DNA of 64,000 bases from Anaeramoeba flamelloides (GCA_027625915.1 JANTQA010000029.1:8680001-8744000), one strand, 5' to 3'. Numbered from the stretch's first letter, positions 12,601-25,134 are shown. The notes: a model not told the origin generated them from the sequence alone. Numbers and translations: made by a program.

Positions 12601-12770
12601 TTTATTGGCAAGGGTTAAGTGCTCAAGAGCTCTTAATCTGTTAAAGAGGGAATTTTGAAGTGACTAAATTTGTGACTCCTAATTCAAAGAGTAGTCAAAA
12701 GAACCTTTTAATTACAGTCATTAGAAGTATTGAAAACTCAATTGAGTTTTCTGAAAAAAAGAAGAAGAGA
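12598..12770 (+). repeat. Shared segment with AAGAGCTCTT palindrome (partner at 45397-45565)
   Basis: The landmark TAAGTGCTCAAGAGCTCTTA and the following GAAGTGACTAAATTTG and CTAATTCAAAGAGTAG recur nearly unchanged at 45397-45565, in the same position relative to the hairpin chain. This shows that both are copies of one composite element rather than unique sequence. Confidence 0.7.
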
Positions 12771-12887
12771 AAAAAAAGAATAAAAAATGAAGAGTGGAAA
12801 GAAAAAACATTAAGATATAAAAATAGGAGTAGTATTGAGAGGATATATGTTTCTGGTGAGTTGAATGACTTGCTATTTAGAATTAGA

Positions 12888-13420
12888 TTTTAATTCATTT
12901 TTTCTTTCTAGCGTGCTGGGTCATATTAGACAGAAAATATTCTATTGTGATGTAGTATATTTCTTTTGTATTCATTTTTCTGAACAACTCATCAGTATCC
13001 TCTCTGGTAATGATACTAAAGTCAAAATATTTGACTTTTTTGAGCTCATTTTACCAGTATTTTCTGATTTTTTCATATTTTTCGCATTTCCATATGACAT
13101 GGTCTACATCTTTAACTTTTTTTTTACAGCAGGGGCATATTTTGTTTTTTATTCCCGGTTCCCACTTGTATGTGTATCTACATAAGCCATTTGAGAAATA
13201 TTTGAGCTTAAGTAAAGTTTTTGATGATTTCGAGTTAAAGTATGGTTGTTTTATTGTAAAGTTTTCTGGAAATTGAGCAATTTTGAGGTGTTTTTTCAAT
13301 TTCCAGTTTTCTTCTCCTACGGACGAATCGACTTTGTATTATATAGTCTTTAGGTGGATTTCTTGGAGTTTTTTTTTCAGTTTTTTCTCGTCCATATTTT
13401 TCCAGTCTATACCTTCAATT
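12888..13420 (-). mobile_element. LINE 3' fragment with reverse-transcriptase C-terminal zinc knuckle
   Basis: On the minus strand the reading includes KNKICPCCKKKVKDVDHVIW followed by KCEKYEKIRKYW. This C-x2-C...H-x4-C pattern is the zf-RVT-like knuckle found after the reverse transcriptase of non-LTR retrotransposons. An upstream segment (near 13400-13300) reads IDWKNMDEKKLKKKLQEIH in a compatible frame, and the tail runs to TQHARKKK near 12890. One in-frame stop lies near 13050. Only the end of the ORF is present, antisense to the surrounding hairpin-family repeat, so it is an old insertion. It differs in sequence from the LINE remnants at 46290 and 54420, suggesting at least two LINE lineages. 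Confidence 0.65.
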
Positions 13421-13439
13421 TCGTACAAATACAAGAGAA

Positions 13440-13790
13440 TAAAAAATTAATAAAAAAAGTCGAATTATTAATTCAAAAGTTCTGTTTTTTACCAAGAGTG
13501 TTGGACGGTTTGTTGGTTGCTTCCCATTATTTTGATTATGTAGAAAATTTCGGGATCACCTCAATAATCAGCAATATCACTTGTTTGTGTAATACCATAC
13601 TTGACAGAAGTTGATCCCAGTACAATGGCAATTGCCACCAAACTTGTAAGAAGTCAATACTAGTGCAAGGTAAGTGCATATAAAAAGAAGTTAAAAGTTC
13701 ACCGCCTTTTCTCTTTTTCAATACTTTACCCACCAAATTAGACCCACACCATTGATTATTTTTCTTCTTCTCTACTTTTTTACTTTTTAA
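13440..13790 (+). repeat. Type-1 module of the hairpin-associated repeat family
   Basis: It begins in a segment reading CAAGAGTGTTGGACGGTTTG, passes through CACTTGTTTGTGTAATACCA and AAAAAGAAGTTAAAAGTTCACC, and ends CTTCTTCTCTACTTTTT. The same ordered blocks occur at 17290-17565 (+) and 55090-55400 (-). No conserved long ORF is seen. Confidence 0.6.
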
Positions 13791-14339
13791 TGAAAAAAAA
13801 ACGAAAAAAAAAAGAAAAATTACTTTTTTTTAAAAAAAAAAAGGAAACTCAAAAATAATAAATGGAAAAAGAATCAAAATCTACTTATTTTTACCAATCA
13901 AAATAAAAATGAAAATGAAAATCCACAAAAAACTCCAATTCATATTTATAATATTTTATTTTTTAAACCAAGATCACTTTAAACAAATTTTCTTATATAT
14001 CTGAAAGTATAAGATACACAAGCAGAAGCATTATGTGTATAATTTTTTTGAACATTTTTTATCAACAAATACAATAGCCGCTAGAATAATGGGTTACAAA
14101 TATTTTCCCAAATTTGTAGCAGAATTGCAAATATAATTTTTTCTTTTTTAGAAATGATTTCTTCTGAGCTTTTTTTTTTTATTTTTTTTTTTTTGTACTT
14201 TTGATTCGTATTTGTTTTTTTTTTTGTTTTTTTTTAAGAAATTACAGTTTACTCTACACTAATTTTGTATTGTAATTAATTTACTTTGAATTCAAAAAGT
14301 TTTTTGAAAAAAAAAAAAAAAAAGTAAAACCAAAAATAC

Positions 14340-14475
14340 GAACAAAACGCACTTACTAAATGAACTGAAGTGACTTGCTGGTGGGGCTGAAGGGACTTTT
14401 TAAAATCACTTTCAAGCGGGTGTTGTTAATTACCACAACTGGGATGTATTGTATTTTGGAATAAAATGTTTGTTT
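14340..14475 (-). other. GC-richer island upstream of RasGAP, possible minus-strand exon
   Basis: This stretch is clearly richer in G and C than its surroundings. On the minus strand it is open from about 14470 to 14357, reading YIPVVVINNTRLKVILKSPF, and stops at a strong donor-like GTAAGTGCG at 14356. No acceptor or ATG was found upstream in that frame. It could be a divergent exon, a promoter element of the RasGAP gene, or a non-coding RNA. Confidence 0.3.
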
Positions 14476-14660
14476 TATCAATTAATTAATTCAAAGTTTT
14501 CAAATAATTAGTTTAATCAAAAAACCAGAAATTTCTAACATTTATTCTCGCTAATTTTCAGAGTAATGTCAGTCAAATAATCAAAATCTTATTTTACTTT
14601 GTTTAATAAATGTTTCCTCTTTTGTATTCTATAAAATATATCTATCAAAATAATTAATAG

Positions 14661-17600
14661 ATGTTAGGTCAATATAATGTCAAAACTCGAGATCATGATA
14701 TGAAAACTTTAAGTAAGGCTCAAGAAGATGATGAAACAAAATTTGATTCCTTAGTTATGTGTTTATCTGCACCAGATCAAGCAATAATTTCCTCCTTAAT
14801 TTTTGCTACTGCGTCAGATAAAGATATTTTGGCTTCATTTATACGTATTTTTGAAGCATATGGGGAAACAAGAAGTATTCTCCAAAATTGTATTATTAAA
14901 GAAGTGGAAAAAACACAATCAAGTGCACAACTTTTCAGAGAAAACACAACAAGTACAAAATTGACATCAAGCTTTACCAATATAATTGGTCTAGAGTATC
15001 GAAAAAATACGCTGTTGCCCCTGGTACAATGGATCCAAGACAATCCACGGGGTTACGAATGTAGAGCAAACAAATGCCCGGAAAATGAAACCACAGAAAA
15101 AAATATGAAAAATGTTATTGAAACAAGTCAAATGTTTCTTGAAGCAATAATTAATAGTATGGAGCAGGCTCCTTTGTAAAACTTTTTTTTTTTATTTTTT
15201 TTTTTTCCTTTCTTTTTTTTTTCTCTTATTATTTTTACCTATTTTAGTCTTTCCTGAATAAAAAGTTGGGAGAATCGCCAACTGCCAAACCCTCTATAAA
15301 ACACATAATACTTTAAATTTCGATTGCAAGTGTAGTAGTTAAAATCCACCGAAACTATTTTTTTGCTCTTTGAATTTTTCAGTATTGAAATCCTTTAAGG
15401 GTGGTGTTCTAAATGAATTTTGATGAACCAACAATTTTGAATTATAGTTTATTTAGAACAATTAAAAATATGCCCACAACATCATATGGTATGGCTTTGA
15501 AATTTAACTTTAAAATTTTGAAAAAAAATGTAGCAAGTAAGCCCCATACCTAAAATTTGTAAACACTCAAAATCAAAAATAGACCAAAAAAAAATCACAA
15601 TTTTTCTCTGTTTTTTAAAAGATTAATATTAAATCATGTTTAAATGGCATAGTATTAATCTTTTTATATGCAACCTTTTTAATCCAAATAAAAGTCAAAA
15701 AAAAATATAAAACCAAAAAATAAAAATCTGTATTTCCAAAAAAGATGAAACACTGAACAAAAAATGTAGTGGTCAATTTGTTGAAATTTCACCAACAATT
15801 ATTGATCGATAGATCAAATGGTTAGATACCATCAACTAATTCTATCGGGTAGTTTCTATTCATCTAAACTCAACTTTAACCTTAATATCAATCATCGAAA
15901 AAAAATTTTTTTTTGATCTAACGAAACAGATTAGCATAATTAAAAAAATCAAATGAAAAGAAAAAATGATAAAAGAAACAAAAAATGATAAAAACAGTTG
16001 TTAAAATTCAAAATTATTTCCATATTGAATCAAAAGTGTAGTATTTTTATTCTTTAAACTGTTTTAATTGTGTAAGCTATTTCCAATAAAGTGGGGCAAA
16101 TTTATTTTATAATATCTCTTTTAAACCAAATCTTCAAAAAAGTATTTAAATTTCCAAAATCATCAACTACCATTTATTGATTCTTGATAATAATTCAATT
16201 TGTTTCTTAGTATTGTATTACATAAATAAAAAATATTAAAATTTCTGTTCTCGATTTTATCTGATATTTTTTAGATGTGAAAATTGCTATTTATAATTTT
16301 CTTTTCGATCGAAAAAACCGTTTCCATCAATTGTTTAATCTCAACAATTTTCCAAATAGAATTGAAAGAATATAACTACATTTGTTTGTTTAAAAAATCA
16401 TTTGTGCCCTTTATAAATTTCCACTTTTTTATGGAAATTGGTCGTACCTTGTTTTCACCAAAAAAAGTGATATTTTTTTTTTCATTTTTTGCAAATATTT
16501 CAACCCACATATTTCGAAATAAATATCATAGTCATTGATTTAATCGGTATTAATATTAAACTTATTTTGGTATTGCCAATTAACAAATACTACCACTATC
16601 AATGATGATTTTTTAAGAAATGTAAAAAAATATGTGCCACTTTTTTGGAAATACCTTAGAAATTTTTGGAATTGGGTTTAATTTAAATGGGCAGAATATA
16701 TGAGCAAAAGTATTTAGAATAAGATTTTTGATCACTTTTGGATTTGGGAAAAAAGTGAATTTTTTTTATCTATGCTTTCGCCCCCTTAAATTAAAATCGA
16801 GTTACCAAAGAAGTGGTTATTCGTATATTTTTTTATTATTATTAAGGGGTGATTCAACAAAATTATTTCATGTTTGCCGTAAGGTTTTCCAGAATTTAAA
16901 AGAATTGAGTAAAATCTTTAGTGTTTCTTGAAGTGCCGTCGAGTGCCGTAGAATGTTGTAAAGTGCCTAGGTTTTTTTTTTAATTTTTGAAATAAAAAGA
17001 AAATTAAATAAATTTTCTTTTTATTTCAAAAAGTAAAAAAAACCTAACGTGAAGTGCCGTAGAGTGCCTAGGTTTTCCAGAATTCAAAAGAATAGAGAAA
17101 AATCAAAGCTTTATTTAGAGTTTTTTTATTTTATCTATAATTTAGGTCAAGCTTTTAACTCACGTACAGTTTTTCTTTAAAAAAAAGAAAAGAAAAATGT
17201 TTTATTTTTAAACAAAGACAAAAAAAAAAGAAATAAAAGAAAGAAATGAAAGAGAGACCAAAAAATTTAAAAAAAAGAAAAAACTTAATTTTAAAGTTTT
17301 GTTTTGTACCCCAAGTGTTGAATGTGTTGTTGATTGTTTTCTTTTATGTTGATTATTTCTGAATCGATATGGTATCACCAACATACAACCTTGTCTGTGT
17401 AACGCCATACTTTACAGGGGTTTATAACAGTGCACGGCAATTGTATATAAGAAGAAGTTAAATTGTCACCGCCATTTCTCTTCTTCAAGTTTTTGCCCAC
17501 AAAATTAGAACAATTTCGTTAATTATTTTTCTTCTTCTCTACTTTTTAATTAAAAAAAATTCAAAAATAGAAAAAAAAAGAAAAAGAAAAATCAATAAAA

Positions 17601-18472
17601 AAAAAATTTGAAATAATAATAAACAATGAACTTAATTAGAAAAAATTATTTTGTTCTAAGAATCAAAATTCTATTTTGGTAAGAATCTAAGATAAAAATC
17701 TTCAAAATATATTCCAATAACATTATAAAGTGTGTCAACATTTTTGAAAAATAGTTTATATTCAATTTTATGTTGAAAAATTTAGTAAACTTATATTAAA
17801 AAATACATAAATTTTCTATTGTGTAATAATTTTTAATTTATCTTTCTAACGTTTTAAAATTTTCCTTAATATTCATATTTCTATATATATCTATATATAT
17901 ATATATATATTTAATTTTTCACAAATAGTGCAATGAGATGCATTTGTTATGATCTTAGACAAGCAGTCAAAAAAAGATTTCCAGAGCAAGAATTGATGTC
18001 GGTTGGTGGTTATATTTTTTTAAGATACTTTTGCCCGGGTATCTCAAATCTGAAAGTTTCAGGTGTGCAAGATGAGTTAAAAAGTCCACCAGATAAACAT
18101 TTATTACAGACTGCTTTAATGGTAACAAAATTACTGCAAAGTTTGGCGAATGGATCATATTTTGATAAAAAAAATCCTGAATTAATTGGTTTGAATGTCT
18201 TTATTGATAATAATAAGTCGATTATTAAAACCTTTTTTAACAATTTTTCAACTATGCCTGAAATGCATAATTATTCTCCAATAGCTACTTTAAATGAAGT
18301 TAAAAAAAAGGATTTGCCTTTATTGCATCAAGTTGTTTGTGAAAAAATAGATGTAATAACGAAAAGGCTACATTCTAAAAAATGCAAGCCACAATGTAAA
18401 GATCTTTTTAATGCTTTGAAAATAATTGGCCCTCCTTCCTCAATGCCAGAAAAAAAGAAGAAGAAAAATTAA
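14661..18472 (+). CDS. Ras GTPase-activating (RasGAP) domain protein
   Basis: Two exons, 14661-15175 and 17929-18472, encode 352 residues. The donor is inside CCTTTGTAAAAC and the acceptor is ACAAATAG, so the joined sequence reads MEQAPFAMRCICYDL without a gap, as in other RasGAPs. The catalytic arginine finger is visible in LFRENTTSTKL (Arg about 93). The structural FLR motif is in YIFLRYFCPGI (about 201-211), followed by the usual LLQTALMVTKLLQSLAN helix. The protein should speed GTP hydrolysis on a Ras-family GTPase at the membrane. It is essentially a stand-alone GAP domain with a short lead and a Lys-rich tail (EKKKKKN), and no C2, PH or IQ motifs. The 2,753-bp intron carries repeats at 16015-16800 and 16838-17565. 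The ATG at 14661 directly follows TAATAG, so an upstream exon spliced to this AG cannot be excluded. Confidence 0.88.
16015..16800 (+). repeat. Interspersed repeat inside the RasGAP intron (partner at 33360-34080)
   Basis: Ordered blocks match 33360-34080 in direct orientation: GGCAAATTTATTTTATAATA, TTTATTGATTCTTGATAATA, TTTTATCTGATATTTTTTAG, and a block beginning TTTTATGGAAATTGGTCGTA. Both copies sit in introns in the sense direction of the host gene. No convincing ORF is present, and the class is unknown. Confidence 0.6.
16838..17565 (+). repeat. Hairpin-chain repeat with type-1 module in the RasGAP intron
   Basis: It starts GGGGTGATTCAACAAAATTA, the same start as at 44836 (+) and 57811 (-). 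It contains GTGCCGTCGAGTGCCGTAG units at 16933-16951, a hairpin with AAATAAAAAGAAAATT facing AATTTTCTTTTTATTT (about 16967-17048), a second GTGCC run, and the type-1 module ending CTTCTTCTCTACTTTTT. It is in the sense orientation relative to the RasGAP gene. Confidence 0.7.
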
Positions 18473-18941
18473 TAAAAATAATATATTAATATCTTATTCA
18501 ATAATATAATATAAAAATTGTTCCTAATAAAAACATCATCTTTTAAATTTAATATACTTTTGTTATACTACCAATTAAATTATTTTTTAATTTATTATCA
18601 TTTGTTATAAATCATTTCCAATTTAATAGATAAAATAAATAAATATTATTATATTCTTACTCAGTTTTTATTTATTTGTTAATCTTTTTTTTATTCATCT
18701 CTCTTCTCTTTTTTAAAAAAACCTTGTTTCAGTTTATGTAGATTGAATCTTTTGGGATCCAAATCTACTTGTTTAATTTTTTGGTTTTTAGTAGAATATT
18801 TTCATTCTTGGAATTTACAATTAGATTTTTTTTTCATTCCATTTTAGATAAAAAAAATCTCAAATGAAAATTTTTATTCAAAGATCATAGATTTGTTTTG
18901 AAAAAAAAAATAATTATAAACTAGATTTTAAAAATTGTTTA
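18473..18941. other. RasGAP 3' flank, nothing recognised
   Basis: AT-rich sequence with AATAAA-like strings close after the stop codon (for example AATAAAAATAATATAT) that could serve for 3'-end formation. No gene or repeat partner was recognised. Confidence 0.35.
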
Positions 18942-19502
18942 CTTACTTTATAATGTAAATGGAAGTTGTTTTGAGGGTTTATTGCAGTATTCATATCAAA
19001 AAAATATTTTTAAATTTTTGGATCAGAATCATTTTTTCTTATTTTGCAAATATTAGTTTAGCTTTTTCAAATTTTTGTTTTTCTTTTGTTTTTATTTTGT
19101 TTTTATTTTTCTTTTTCTTTTTCTTTTTTTGTTTCTTTTTCTTTTTCTTTTTATTCTTTTTGGATTATTCGAAAAGACAAATAATTGCTATGAAAATTGA
19201 GACTACAAATGTCTTTTAAAATGAATTTAATTATTAGTAAAAAATCTTGTTGTTCAACTTTTTTTCAGTGAAAGTTCAGTAATAAAAAATTGGTAATGCT
19301 CATTTCCAAAATTTGACCCATCTTTTTTTAGTTTTTGGTTTTAATTTTTTTTTTTTAATTTTTAAAATAACAGGTTTTTATATATTTAGAATTATTTAAA
19401 AATGAATTGCAAATCATAAATAATTATTAATTCTTCTTAAATACTAATATATATATATATATATATATTTCCAATTTATTATTTCAGGTGAGTTACAATT
19501 TT
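18942..19502. repeat. Interspersed repeat, copy 2 (partner at 5538-6105)
   Basis: Direct copy of the repeat at 5538-6105, sharing GAGGGTTTATT, TTTTGGATCAGAATCATTTT, a long pyrimidine tract, ATGTCTTTTAAAATGAATTT and CAGTGAAAGTTCA. A (TA)n run follows near 19447-19468. Confidence 0.6.
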
Positions 19503-20199
19503 TGAAATGGTGTTTAAATATAAATTTGTACAAACACTAATCACTTTATATCCTTTTAATCGTTATTTGATAATTTTTTAAATAAAATCATACAAGAAAG
19601 AATAAAATAAAATATTTTTTTATCCATTTGTATATATATATATATTTTCAGTGTTCCTTTAAATAGTTAATTCGGTGTGATTAGATAATTAATTTTAACA
19701 AATATTTATAACTAAGTTAATAATATTTTTTTTATTGTAACAATTTCTTGTGTGGGTTTCAAGTGGTTTATTATTTGTTTTTTATGGGTATGCCTTCGAA
19801 TAAAGTTCTTACCTTTTATTATGAATTGTTCAATTACTCGTTATTTTTATATCTTTTCTGTTATTTATAGTGTTTTTTGATTTTTCTGAAATTGTTTATT
19901 TTATTATTTACCTTTTTTTTTCTAAACATGGTAATTAAGAATGTTTAATATTATGGGGTTTCAGTACTGTGTGATGCTCTAATACAATAATTCAATAAGT
20001 GATTTGAGTTTTAATTTTAAAAAATTCCAAAAGGGGCATTATTGTCCATACAAAAATCAATTTTAATTATATTATCAATATAGTTATAAATATTTGGGAA
20101 ATGGTGTATTTTAATGATTTAAAAATAAAATTAAAAAAACAATCCCTAAATCATTTGAAACCCAATAAAATTTTACAATATCATTTTTTTACTATATTT

Positions 20200-21500
20200 A
20201 AAAAGAATAGAGAAAAAAATTAGGTTTGACTCAATTCTTTCATTCGGGAAAAGTACCTTTAGGATTTTTTATAATTTTATAAATAAAAAGAAAATTTAAG
20301 AATTTTTTTTTTAATTTCTTTAATTGGAAAATAACATAACGGTGGTATTCTGGGGTTTTTCTGTTTTATTTGTAAAATCAATAGATTTTATGGATATGAT
20401 TAAAAAAAAATAAGAAAATATAGGCACTTTAATATTATTGAAGACACTCCACAAGAATACTGAAAATTATTAAAAAGAAAAAATTATTGAAAAGTGTGCT
20501 AAATACCACATTTCTCAAATTATCAACTTTTGCAAATGGAATAAAAAGATATCGATATGTCTTAAAAAAATTAAATACAAGACATTAAAAAAGGGTGGGG
20601 GTGTAAAAAATATGATTTGTGTTATCAATATTTTAGTAAAAAAAATCATTTCGTTTGGTATTGTGTAAGATATAAATCCATCAGAATCAAATGGAAAAAA
20701 AAAATTATCAAAAATTTTAAATAAGAAACTATATAAAAATATTATTCTTAAAGAAAAATACATCGAAACTCTTTAATATGATCAATCAAAATTATGAACA
20801 TTATTTTTCTTGTATGGGATTTTTCATCAAAGCTCTGTTGGTTAGAAAATTTCTGTTAAGAAAAAAAAATTATAAAAAAATGAAAACAAAAAATTTTTAA
20901 AATTGTAATATATATGTATATATATATATGCTTACTTTGTACTTTGTTATGAGATATATTGTCTAGGTTTTTTTAATTTAAAATATTTGGGTAAAATCAG
21001 AGATTTTACTCAATACTTTCAAATTAAAAAAAAAAAAAAAGACATTAGAATTCCAATTATTAATCACGGATCATGGCACTATTGTTTATTATTGGTAATC
21101 TTTCTATGATGTTTTTGTCACCCTTGTGAATTCTGGAAACGTACCTCAAGTGTTGTATAATTATTTCGAGTACCAGGTTTTCCAGAATTCAAAAATATAG
21201 AGTAAAATATAAGAATGTTACACAATTCTTCTAAAATTTTGAAACCCCTAATAACCGTTTTCTTGTGTTTTTTTTTTTATTTTGAAACTCTTTTGAGTTT
21301 TCAAAATAAACAGAAAACTTAAAATAACCTAAATAAACTTTTTATTAATTTGAGAAATAAAAAAAATCTTAAATTTTCTTTTTAATTTCTTAAATTAAAA
21401 AAATGAGAATAACATATTTACAGAATTAGATAGAATTTAGTCAAATCAAGGATTTTTTCAATTCTTTCAAATCCTGGAAAACCTAACAACAATAAATACT
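20200..21500. repeat. Scattered hairpin-family fragments
   Basis: Partial palindromes of the hairpin family occur at about 20215-20300, 20965-21038 (a pair around GGGTAAAATCAGAGATTTTA), 21175-21260 and 21420-21490 (ending TCCTGGAAAACCTAACAAC). These are decayed pieces without a continuous element. The rest of 19503-21590 shows no gene. Confidence 0.5.
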
Positions 21501-21597
21501 TTTTGTCCATGTAAAAGATAGTATAAATTTTTAAATCGATATTTTAATTATTTTTCTTCTTATTTTTTTTTGATAAAATTCTCTTAAAGGGGGGTAA

Positions 21598-22798
21598 GTA
21601 CCTTTTTCAAATCATGAATGTCAGAATTTATACGAAACTGAATTACTTAAATCATTTCTTTAACCATATACATTGTTGTTTTAATAAATAAGAAATAGTA
21701 AAATATAATTTAGTATAATATTTCTAAGCCCAGATAAAAAATTGAATTTAAAAAAATGAAGAGCTTGGTCAGCAAAAATTAATAAAAATCATTTATTTCT
21801 TGATCTTATCTGTATTATTTGATACAATTGCTTATTCTTTCCTTAATTTTGTTTTCTTTTGAATTCTTCATAAAAATACTTTTGTTGGTAAAATATTTGA
21901 GAAAAAAATTACTTTTTATTTCTAAAGAATCCCCAAAATGAATTTATAAATCCGTTTTTTATTTAATTCATCTAATTCTTTATTGGTTTCAGAAAATTGT
22001 TGTTTATTAAATTTTTCTTCAGAAATAAATAGTTTTAGGACAAATTGGTTTGATTTTATGATTATTTATTTTCCATTAAAATGAGAACCCAAAATAATTC
22101 TAAATCTGATTGAAATTTTTTCAAAATTTTTCTTTTATTATGGGTTAAATCTTTTGTAACTGTTTTTTGATTCCGAGAATTCAACACATCTGTTTTAATT
22201 TTTGAAATAGTATTCTTTATTTTCTTTATGTTTTAGAAAAAGTATTTGAAAAAAGAATTTTGAAAGCAAATTTTTAAAAAGTCGTTATTGTAAAATAATA
22301 ATAAATAGTAATGGTGTGAGAAATTCAAAGTTATTAATTTTTAGATTCATGCAAATTAAGAAGATAAAGAAAACAAATCTTCCAAAATAAACTTTTATCG
22401 AATTTTTTTTTTTTTTTCAATCTTGATTTTTACAAATTTATTTGTAAAGGTAATCTTTTATGTTTGGTTTTATAAAAGAAAATATTAGTTTCAAATTCAC
22501 ACCTTTTCGGGTATATATTTTGTGGTCAAATCTTGGTTAAATTTCAGTCATATTCCAGAAACACACTTCTAGATCCAAAACCAAATTTAATAAAAATCAA
22601 AAATTTAATCAAAAAAAATGTTCCAAAAATCCAAAAAATGAAAAATTCAACTCTGAATTACTTGGATTCTTTTCACCCGTAGACTAACAAATGATGTTTT
22701 GGTTTCAAAGTTTCAATATTTGGTGGAACTCAAAAAATATTTTTCAGTAAGGTTCTCAGAATTAAAATTTTTCAAAATGGTAAAATGTACTTACTTCC
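21598..22798. mobile_element. TTAA-flanked element of 1201 bp, copy 2
   Basis: Flanked by TTAA at 21594-21597 and 22799-22802. Ends AGGGGGGTAAGTACCTTTTT and, on the right, ATGTACTTACTTCC match copy 1 (10785-11983), and the interior is similar throughout in direct orientation, for example GATCTTATCTGTATTATTTG and CACACCTTTTCGGGTATATA. It has no transposase ORF. Confidence 0.75.
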
Positions 22799-23232
22799 TT
22801 AATTACTCCTTTCTCTCAATAAATAAATAAAAATATCACTTTTCACTTTTTGAAAATAGCTGTACTCGAAAGCTGATCTTAAATTTATCTTGATTTTCTT
22901 TTAAAATTAACAAAATATTGAAAAAAAATAATCTCAAAAATAAAAATAGAATTAAAAATCAAAATAATTTAGGAAGTGTATTAAGAATAATGAAATAATT
23001 TTATTGGATTAAATTTATAAGGAAAAACTATTAAAGAAAAAAGGAATAATAGTTTGGATAATAATTAGAAATTATAGAATTTTTGTTTTTATTTTCTGAA
23101 ATCTTTCATTAAAAGTGATTTGTAAAGTGTTATAATTCTTAGATAAATATTTTTTTTATGTTACTGTAAAGGAAAACAAAACACAAATAAAATTCATAAC
23201 ATCAATCAAAATTAAAAAAAAAAAAAAAATAT

Positions 23233-25134
23233 TTAATTTAAATCAACGTTAAGTGTTTTTTTAACTAAGCTAAATGGCCAGAAAATAACACGACCATCAA
23301 TACCACCTGTTGCGATCTTTCCATCTAAAATCCATAATTGACTTTAAATAAGTAATAAAATTAGGATCAAAGAATTTGTAAAAGGTAAAAAAATAAAAAA
23401 AAAAAAAGTTTAGATTGAATTTTAGAATATTTTTAAAATGGTTAAAATTATTTTTGAAATATTGTTTTTTTAATTCTTAATATAAATTAGATTACCAACC
23501 AATATTCAAATTGAATTTAGAATAAAATAATTTACATTAATGAGAAATTGAAAAAAAAAAAATAGTGTTGAATTTAGGTACAACAGAGTTGTAATTACAA
23601 TTATTTATCAAAAGCGAAAACTTGTAGAGAATAAAAAAATTATTCATAAAATAGTTCCCGGTTTGGATGAGTAAATTATATTTTACAATTTTGGTTATCA
23701 ACACCTCTTTAAATTTTTGCTGGTTTTTAAAAATAATTTTGAAAAAAAAAAAAATTTCAAAATCTCTTACTTGATATTGTTTTCATGAAGAGTTTCAACT
23801 TTGGTAATTGTTGATGAAGTACCTCGATCAACCATTCCACCAAACATGCTTCGAGCGTTTTTAAAACTATTGACAGTTTTTTTTTGTGTTTGTGATGTTG
23901 CTTTTTGATCAACATAACCAATTCTCTCCCATTTATCATTTTTGAGTTGGAAAAGAGTTGGGTTTCGATCATATCCACCTGCAATATAATTAGTTTCACC
24001 AACCCATCCACCGACGACTAATGGAAGATCTTTTATTCGTAAGAATTGTGTTTCGTTTTGGTACATAAATCCAATTGAGGAATTATGACAAGTGAAAGCA
24101 AGACAATCTCCAGATGGGCTCCAATCAACATGGTGAACCCAGGCACCAGCAGAGTATTCAGCAACGAGTTCTCCAAGTGCTTGTGTTTCATTTCTTTTCA
24201 TTTTTTGATTTGTTGCAAGCAAAGAAAACAATTCATTATATTTAATTTCAGTTTTTCACAAAACCAACATAAAATAAGTAAACAAAGATAACAAGAGAAA
24301 TTAATATCAAAAATAAAAAATTAAAAAAAAAAAATTAATTTCGGAAGAGAATAAGAAGAAAAAAAAAAATTTATCAAAATTAAAATTGATTTGAAAAAAA
24401 AAAAAAAAAAAAAAGAAAAATTCTGAATAAAAAAAAGCAAAAATTTCTTACGGATCATCAACACCCTTAATGAAAGCAGAAAATATTCGACATCTAAAAT
24501 CTGTGGATCCTGTAGCAAGTAAGATATTGTTTGGATGCCAAGAAACGGAAATGACAGAGCTTCTATGTTTTTTAATATGCTTAGAAACCCACCAATCACC
24601 TTCTTCATCAAAATAACAAATAGAAACAAGCTTTGCACCAGTTCCAACTGCAAATTTGTTTTCTTGTGGACTCCATTTAACACAGGTGGCTGCTCTGTTA
24701 ATTCTAAGAAGTACCAAAGTTGGTTTCCATTTTCCATCAACATTTTCATATACATATGCATTTCGATCTTGTGAGCATGTTACAATTCTATTTGTGTTTG
24801 GTGCCCAATCGATACCTGTAATAATTTGGTAATGCTAAATTTTGAGAATCAAAATTAATTTTTATTTGTTTACCCAAAGAAAGAGAAAAAAATTTTGGGG
24901 TTTTTTTTTGTTTTTTTATTTAAAAAAATTTCTTCAATTAATTTTTTTAAATTAAAAAGCTTTTAAAGGAGAAAAAAAAAAAAAAAAAAAAAAAAGAATT
25001 TTATCACAACTAAAAAAACAAAAGACAAACATCTTTAAGAATAGCTTCAGATTTCCATTCTTTTCCATCAAAATTATAAATGTGAAGTTCGTGGTTATTT
25101 GGTGAAAGTGCAAGCTCTTTTGTTTTATTTTTTG

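Noticed and set aside
16284-16538. 84-codon frame in the RasGAP intron
   Set aside because: It falls in the repeat shared with 33360-34080, where the frame is not conserved.
23757-24011. Minus-strand frame overlapping ARPC1 exon 4
   Set aside because: It is an alternate frame of a confident ARPC1 exon and lacks WD40 features.
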